Below are positions 37,701-41,711 of a stretch of DNA of 41,711 nt, one piece after another (within the stretch, counting starts at the first letter, position 1; each line of letters begins with the position of its first letter). The stretch lies in contig CACYCT010000012.1 of assembly GCA_902772965.1 (NCBI GenBank), positions 1 through 41,711 of the forward strand, read 5' to 3'. Origin of the DNA: an uncultured Bacteroidales bacterium (GTDB taxonomy: Bacteria; Bacteroidota; Bacteroidia; Bacteroidales; Muribaculaceae). The notes below the pieces were generated by a model. It saw nothing but the letters and a program-made list of their open reading frames with translations, was not told the origin of the DNA and searched no databases. Position numbers and translations under genes: made by a program.

Positions 37701-37843
37701 GCCACTTTGAACGCGCGATTGGATGAGCCGGTAGTGATGGAGGTGTTGAAGTCACAGGTGTAATTCTCCACCACATCAGCACTTGCCCAACCGAAGCCCA
37801 GCAGAATCAGTGCGAGGCTGAAAAGATAGTTCAAGTGTTTCAT
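34784..37843 (-). CDS. Large secreted multidomain protein with type IX-like C-terminal tail
   Basis: The 1019-residue protein has a signal peptide ending near SADV (residue 23). After a jelly-roll-like N-terminal domain (about 25-185) it carries choice-of-anchor D/CARDB-like immunoglobulin-type modules (VTNIGERDL, SVTIEFTF), a choice-of-anchor J-like domain near 435-580, a module with repeated YTAEQLG-type strands, and a carboxypeptidase-regulatory-like domain at about 870-955. The end (about 970-1019: VKFYNVAGQ, then EGINIVV and a VKMVK terminus) resembles the C-terminal sorting domain of type IX-secreted proteins, unlike its two neighbours, which end in dockerins. It is transcribed after the 1124-residue gene across a hairpin at 37883-37928 and before a strong terminator. 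An adhesin-like role is plausible but unproven. Confidence 0.85.
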   Translation of the reverse strand: MKHLNYLFSLALILLGFGWASADVVENYTCDFNTSITTGSSNRAFKVAPGWKHIVGCDTTGSSWRPTYSYVDYAYGSTYGVDGTGALYAYTQTNHLDYLVTPPVTGSFTLQAKLNLNGYIKFFAINKDAEGNLVAEETPLFEKAYTSEEGSVWAEVTQSGLNAQMIGIVIQNTYIDNFVVTGSAEIIYEPKLSITRSGSTSWVYPYVNADNQFTYDVPTVTVTNIGERDLVAGEDNFSISIAPQNKPDETVLTVPISVNLAIGESTTIEGVSVTETYNTSWVDAGRKRMDIYEDFGKTSVVGNWIQPKPYVPEMTVKQGTNDLSQTSYATAFGTFGMINENVVKTFTINSTGGAPLEGTVTLDVNGGFAVSQTEFNLAAGESMNVDVTALSSTPGVFSGTLTVAATGVESVIIPLSATVLDENKFFEPFTNDANLTTIPAGWYAPTGNWTKTSNTNGSNNYVKSGVIAPHKLITPLLRVAEGEKMTFDASRQTNSGLSERFINVYYSTDRENWTLVKEVPSADLPALATGYNASPTNFATIVVEGVPAGEYYIAFESGYCFIDNVYGFERVDVNHDVVVTDFQIPGTVTSNNDVTATVTLLNLNSVAEANYTSTLKLDGQIVADADPVEIAPNASVTIEFTFVPNNVGTFPAVAEFNFGDDYIVTTTETEVEVKQETAEDVIQVGEPSSTTNSVPLSLSYKNSESETVYTAEQLGIEPGTMITSITYKGYVSISKTLTPTVSIYLANAEEATLVTPTTGSQPLMSTEGMTKVFEEDVTFATTGSTTQHEPLISATLAEPFEYTGGALRIVVRALYDDWASGVNFETASVTGQSLYRRNDTQTTFLEGNSYVSSANMPVVYLGIEKEATTYSGVVTDTKGQPIEGVTVTLTSIPANAEGGPRRAATSGSAVYTATTDAEGNFTVDVIQSDLRYNANFAKEGYKAVNVDGIDFANGNVTLDQPIVMELDSTTGVADINGKTIQSVKFYNVAGQAADKAFEGINIVVTTYTDGTTSTVKMVK

Positions 37844-37882
37844 AATAAAATGGTTTAGTTAATAAATAGGTTATTTTGGTTT

Positions 37883-37928
37883 GAATCATCCTCGGGGGGA
37901 GGTTTACTCGCCTCCCCCGGGAAGATTC
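37883..37928 (-). terminator. Hairpin between the 1124- and 1019-residue genes
   Basis: CTCCCCC-type arms (about 37893-37902 with 37911-37919) form a G/C-only helix with an extra outer GAATC/GATTC pair at 37883-37887 and 37924-37928. On the minus strand no long T-run follows, so it is a weak terminator or attenuator that could lower expression of the downstream gene. Confidence 0.6.
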
Positions 37929-37939
37929 ATGTTTAAGGG

Positions 37940-40900
37940 TTATTTACCGGTGATGTAATTGAGCAGTTCGTTCATGTCAGCCACGTCGATAGTTCCGTCG
38001 CCGTTGACGTCGGCGAACTTGTTGTCCGACATTTTGAGCATAACATTAATGATTTCGTTGACATCGGCCACGTCGATTTTGCCGTCTTGGTTGACGTCGA
38101 GGGTTTGTCCGACGTGTGCGAACTCGAAGTTGTCGTAGAACGCGCCGAGGCAGTTGTTCGAGTAAGCGCGCACGGCAACGAAGATTTGCTGTCCGGCATA
38201 GCTGCTCAGGTCGTAACTGAGGTGTGTCCAAGCCACATCGTTGAAGAGTTCCTCGGTGTGGTCATCACCTATTTGTTTGAACGAGCTGCGGTTGGTTGCG
38301 CTGGTGGTGCTCACGAGCACTTGCACGGTGGGTCCGCCGGCGGGCATAATGCTGTTGATGCTTTCCCAGTTGCGCAGGTCGAAGTCGAACTTGGTGTTCT
38401 CGGTTGCGAGCAGTTTGCGCGAGACAATCCAGTCGTCGAACGCTCCGTTGGTGTTGCAGCGTGTCATGAGCGATTGGTGTCCGTGCGGTTCTTTGAGCGA
38501 GTTGTAGCACTGGCTGTCGTTGAGCACGAAGAACGAGAGTGGTGTTCCGTTGTTGGGGAAGTTCCAGAACGAGAGTCGGCTGGTGGCCTGTCCGTCAACG
38601 TCCATCACGGTGAAGTCTTCGGGGCAAACGCCTGTGTCGTCGTGTTCAAATCCGTAGTAGCGGTAGTCAGCGGCGAGAGCGACACCGGATACGTTGAGCA
38701 CGGCTTCGGAGCCGTCGCTGAAGGTGAGCACCATTCCGTCGTCAACGCGGATCGAGTCGCTTTCGGCGAGGTTGCCGGCTTTGAAGGTGACGGTGAACTG
38801 GAGGCTTCCGGAGGCGGGGAGTTCGTCACCGGGTTTGAGCGAGGTGGTGAAGCACTTGTTCTCGAACTCGATGGATTTGATGGTCACGTCACGGCTGCCG
38901 AGGTTGGTCAGGGCGATGTTGGGTGATGTTTCGGATTCTCCGGCGTTCACTTTGTAAGCGTCCCATGCGGAGAGGCTGAAACTTACGTCTGCTCCGGCGA
39001 GGTCAATCTTGACGTTGTCGAGCGATGCGCCGCGCGAGCGGTTGTAGTTGTGCGAAATGTAGCGCCAGCGGAAGGCGACAACTTTTCCGACGTAGGGTGT
39101 CAGGTCTACGGTTTCGTATACCCAGTAGCGGATCGGCTCGCCGTCTTCGTCAACGCCCTCGGCGTTGTTGCTGATCAGGCGGAGTTGCTGCCATTGTCCG
39201 TCAACTTCGATGTCGAGCATTACTTCGTCGATGCCGTCGGAAGCGGTGGATTTGTTCACGTGCACTTGACTGTCGTCTTTGACAAGGCTCGCGGGACGGT
39301 CGTTACCCCACCAGAAACTGAGTTGCATTCCGGGCTGGTCAACGGTGATGTCGGGTGTGGTCAGGATGGCGGGCACTTCGGTTTCGTTGCTGTATGCCAT
39401 TGCGGAGTACTTGCCGTCGAAGGGGTAGTAGTCGGAAGCCGACCAGCGGGTGTATCGTCCGCCTTCGGCAAGCCAGCCGAGGGGTGCGAATGTGCCGCTT
39501 TCAAAGCCTTCGCTCCAGGGGAACTCGCTGATAGACTTGTCTTCCTGTGTGGTGAAGATGTAAGCGAGCGAGTCGGGAGCGTCGCCGGCATTGTTATAGG
39601 GCGTCACTTTCCAGATGTATGTGGTTTCGTACTTGGCCGAGGGAATGGTGTAGGTGGTGACGTTACCTGCGTCAACTCCGTTGACCAGATCCCATTGCTG
39701 ATTTGTCTCGTTGAGTTCGCCGACATACACACGGTATCCTTCGGCGAACTGTGCTTCTTTCCAAGTGAGTTTGATGTTCTTGGGGTAGATGTTCACGCTG
39801 CTGTCGGCGGGAGCGACGAGTACCGCGGGCATGGGCACTCCGTCGAGTCCATAAACGCCGGGCAGGAGCACGCGGTCGATGAAGAAGCTGCTTCCGTCGT
39901 CCATGCCGTACTCGGAGTCGTATCCGCAGGCGGTGTTGACAAATCGCACGCGCATGTCTTCGGAACGATAGGGCGAGAGGTCGATTGAGACATTAATTAA
40001 AGTGTCGAGTTTGGTGTAGTCGGCGGTCCAGATTTTGGAGAAATTGGTGCCACCGTCTTTGGAGACGTACACTTCGAGGTCGTTTGCGGGATATTCAACG
40101 TCCTCGCCCACGAATTGAGCGTAGTAAGTGAACATGAACTGAGCCGGTGTTTCGGGATCGCTCAGGTCAAGCCGCGGGGTGGTGATGTAACTTTCCTCGA
40201 TGTAGGGCGCGCCCAACATACTCTTATCGCCTTCAAGGGCGTAGTGTGTGGTGTTCCAGGGGTTTACCGACGAGCCTCCGAGTTCCCATCCGGCGGGCGG
40301 GAAGTGGTCGCCTTCAAAGAGTTCGAGTTGGTATCCGTCGGGGACTGCCTGCTTGGAGGCAATCACATGGAGGGTGACGTCGCCGCCGTTGGTTTTGATG
40401 GTCAGGTCGGCCTCAACGGGGCTCATCAGGGTTGCCTGGTACATGATTTGGAAGCGTGCTGTCTCGTTCACGCCGAGGTTCATGCCTACGGTGTCCATCA
40501 CGAGCGCGAAGGCGTCAGGACCTTCAAAACCGGTCACTTTCAGTCCTTTCAGACCGACGTTTTTCAGTGTCTGCACCTCGGAGTAGAGTTTCTCACCGAT
40601 GTAAGCGTCGGGGAAGCGGTAGGTGGTTTGAGTGAGTTCTGCCACGGGGCCTGTTTGGGGCTTGTGTTGCTTGATGCTCACGTTGTCGAGGTAGAGCACG
40701 TTGGCCGTTTGCTTGAAGAGTTGGTAAATGAAGGCCACCTTCACGGTCTTTCCTTGCCAGGGTGAAAGGTCAAGTTTGGATGTGTGTTGTGTCCAGTTGG
40801 CCCACATGTACTGTCCGTAAGGATCAGCGGGGACACCGCTGTTACGCACCTGCTCTTCGTTGGTGAAGTCGAAGATTTCGGTGGTGTCGGCGTTGGCAAC

Positions 40901-41314
40901 GTCAACGATGGCCACTTTCAGTGCGTATTTTCCCTCTTGCAGTGCAGCGTAAGCCGCTGCTTTCCAGTCGAAGGATAGTTGGTAGGTGTCGTCCAACTGC
41001 ACGGCGGGCGTGAGCAGGATTTCTTTGCGTGGTCCCCACGCGTCACGGTTGTTGGCATCCAGATAGGTGGGTGCGTCAACGCAGGCATACTTGTGTCCGC
41101 TCATCGTCGTTCCCGACGGAGTGAAGTGGATTGCCCAGCGGTAGTTCAGGTTGGATCCGGTGTATTGCGACACCGTTTCCCACCCGGCCGGCAGGGTTGC
41201 TGTGGTTGACGTTCCCGGCACATCTTCAAATCCTTCGTCAAGAAGGGTCTGCGCGTTGACCGAGAATGTGCTCATGGTCAACAATGCCAGAATTGCGGTA
41301 AACAGTTTTTTCAT
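37940..41314 (-). CDS. Very large secreted choice-of-anchor J/D protein with C-terminal dockerin
   Basis: The 1124-residue protein has a signal peptide (MKKLFTAILALLTMSTFSVNAQ). Domains in order: choice-of-anchor J at about 23-230 (LLDEGFEDVPG to LYLDNVSI); a choice-of-anchor D-like module to about 325; a second J domain at about 335-490; a fibronectin type III-like domain at about 496-595 with LTWKEAQFAEGYRVYVGE; a third J domain from about 600 (FPWSEGFESG); a choice-of-anchor D module near 795-870 (NIALTNLGSRDV); a fourth J domain to about 1065; and two perfect dockerin loops (DVNQDGKIDVAD, DVNGDGTIDVAD) at about 1071-1124. No catalytic motif is seen. It leads the three-gene cluster, with a TACTTTTG box about 97 nt upstream. 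Confidence 0.87.
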   Translation of the reverse strand: MKKLFTAILALLTMSTFSVNAQTLLDEGFEDVPGTSTTATLPAGWETVSQYTGSNLNYRWAIHFTPSGTTMSGHKYACVDAPTYLDANNRDAWGPRKEILLTPAVQLDDTYQLSFDWKAAAYAALQEGKYALKVAIVDVANADTTEIFDFTNEEQVRNSGVPADPYGQYMWANWTQHTSKLDLSPWQGKTVKVAFIYQLFKQTANVLYLDNVSIKQHKPQTGPVAELTQTTYRFPDAYIGEKLYSEVQTLKNVGLKGLKVTGFEGPDAFALVMDTVGMNLGVNETARFQIMYQATLMSPVEADLTIKTNGGDVTLHVIASKQAVPDGYQLELFEGDHFPPAGWELGGSSVNPWNTTHYALEGDKSMLGAPYIEESYITTPRLDLSDPETPAQFMFTYYAQFVGEDVEYPANDLEVYVSKDGGTNFSKIWTADYTKLDTLINVSIDLSPYRSEDMRVRFVNTACGYDSEYGMDDGSSFFIDRVLLPGVYGLDGVPMPAVLVAPADSSVNIYPKNIKLTWKEAQFAEGYRVYVGELNETNQQWDLVNGVDAGNVTTYTIPSAKYETTYIWKVTPYNNAGDAPDSLAYIFTTQEDKSISEFPWSEGFESGTFAPLGWLAEGGRYTRWSASDYYPFDGKYSAMAYSNETEVPAILTTPDITVDQPGMQLSFWWGNDRPASLVKDDSQVHVNKSTASDGIDEVMLDIEVDGQWQQLRLISNNAEGVDEDGEPIRYWVYETVDLTPYVGKVVAFRWRYISHNYNRSRGASLDNVKIDLAGADVSFSLSAWDAYKVNAGESETSPNIALTNLGSRDVTIKSIEFENKCFTTSLKPGDELPASGSLQFTVTFKAGNLAESDSIRVDDGMVLTFSDGSEAVLNVSGVALAADYRYYGFEHDDTGVCPEDFTVMDVDGQATSRLSFWNFPNNGTPLSFFVLNDSQCYNSLKEPHGHQSLMTRCNTNGAFDDWIVSRKLLATENTKFDFDLRNWESINSIMPAGGPTVQVLVSTTSATNRSSFKQIGDDHTEELFNDVAWTHLSYDLSSYAGQQIFVAVRAYSNNCLGAFYDNFEFAHVGQTLDVNQDGKIDVADVNEIINVMLKMSDNKFADVNGDGTIDVADMNELLNYITGK

Positions 41315-41559
41315 AAAAAGTTGAATTATAGAAAGTAATATATGATTTTACCGAAAAAGTAATTGCGGTATCTTAGGTTTGAACACGCGATTTACTTGTG
41401 AAGAAGTTCACAAAAGTAGTAATTTTCACCAAATTATTGTTCCTTTTTATTCCATTTTTTATTGTATAAACAAGAAAAACTACCATTTTCGGTAGGCTTA
41501 TAAAGATGTAAAAATGGATAGGTTGAGTGTTGTCGGTGATTTGTAGTGAAGAGACTTAT
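41315..41559. other. AT-rich leader and intergenic region with a promoter box
   Basis: The minus strand carries TACTTTTG at 41411-41418, a perfect -7 box, about 97 nt before the ATG at 41314; the -33 TTG is not at the ideal distance. A short inverted repeat (CTACC/GGTAG) lies at about 41480-41495. No gene is seen in this segment. Confidence 0.5.
41411..41418 (-). promoter_or_regulatory. -7 element of the surface-protein cluster
   Basis: TACTTTTG on the minus strand fits TAnnTTTG; it gives a leader of roughly 90 nt for the 1124-residue gene. Confidence 0.5.
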
Positions 41560-41711
41560 TCAGTTGCAGATCCACTCCACGTTGAGGGCTTCGAAACGTG
41601 CAGGCGGTGTGAGTCGCGCAATCATTTTTGCCTCTTCCGAAATTTGGAGTGATGGCGCATGATTGGGAGGCGTATGTTGGCACCGCGCGTCAGCCCCTAA
41701 AAGCCAAAAAT
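41560..41711 (-). CDS. Possible 3' end of a gene cut by the window edge
   Basis: On the minus strand one frame is open from the window edge (codons from 41709) to TGA at 41560-41562. It gives 49 residues, including LLGADARCQHTPP, LQISEEAKMIARL and FEALNVEWICN, with ordinary-looking composition and codon use. I recognise no family and cannot see the start. A competing 61-residue frame at 41498-41683 looks less protein-like. Low certainty. Confidence 0.35.
   Translation of the reverse strand, partial: FWLLGADARCQHTPPNHAPSLQISEEAKMIARLTPPARFEALNVEWICN

Noticed and set aside
41498..41683. 61-residue minus-strand ORF at the right end
   Set aside because: Ser/Thr-rich composition and no motif; the alternative frame ending at 41560 looks more like coding sequence.

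Overview
The window looks like a chromosomal segment of a Bacteroidales bacterium, most likely Muribaculaceae (family level is inference). Support: promoters match the Bacteroidetes sigma-ABfr pattern (TTG about 20 nt before TAnnTTTG) in front of many genes; several protein types are typical of the phylum (DUF5686 outer-membrane protein, DUF4846 protein, OmpP1/FadL-like barrel, choice-of-anchor proteins with C-terminal dockerin or type IX-like tails); topA ends in Toprim_Crpt repeats instead of zinc fingers. I saw no tRNA, rRNA, CRISPR array or intact transposon.

Layout. 1-297: promoter and a long, foldable leader. 298-3931: recJ-recQ overlapping operon, converging on a CYTH/triphosphate-tunnel gene. 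4463-8598: CotH-type kinase with dockerin, overlapping a DUF5686 outer-membrane protein gene. 8599-9854 (minus): LytTR DNA-binding protein overlapping a membrane protein with a phosphodiester-glycosidase-like domain. 9855-12055: AT-rich accessory patch holding a truncated secreted ORF, a probable lipoprotein, a GC-rich RHS core fragment and a 55-residue ORF, read as a decayed RHS locus. 12056-13951 (minus): L,D-transpeptidase-like protein, then a DUF4846 protein plus a small secreted protein. 14124-17232 (minus): galK-galM-nucleotidyltransferase operon for galactose. 17340-21924 (minus): large PEP/pyruvate-binding protein with two receiver-like domains and a coiled-coil protein. 21994-24345 (minus): topA, divergent from a PIF1/RecD-like helicase with TPRs (24513-26579), then prs (26714-27646). 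27955-30962: secreted W/Y/G-rich protein and FadL-like outer-membrane protein. 31063-31956 (minus): EamA transporter. 32125-41314 (minus): three very large secreted multidomain proteins. 41560-41711: possible 3' end of another gene.

How it fits together. About half of the window is housekeeping DNA metabolism and nucleotide/sugar supply (recJ, recQ, topA, helicase, prs, galK/galM). The rest is dominated by the cell envelope: four surface proteins with C-terminal sorting or dockerin modules, two outer-membrane proteins, a peptidoglycan-type transpeptidase and a secreted kinase-like protein. The least explained pieces are the receiver-PPDK-like protein with its coiled-coil partner, the LytTR/membrane pair, the galactose nucleotidyltransferase in place of GalT, the RHS graveyard and the structured recJ leader. 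All functional statements rest on motif recognition by eye; no database search was possible.
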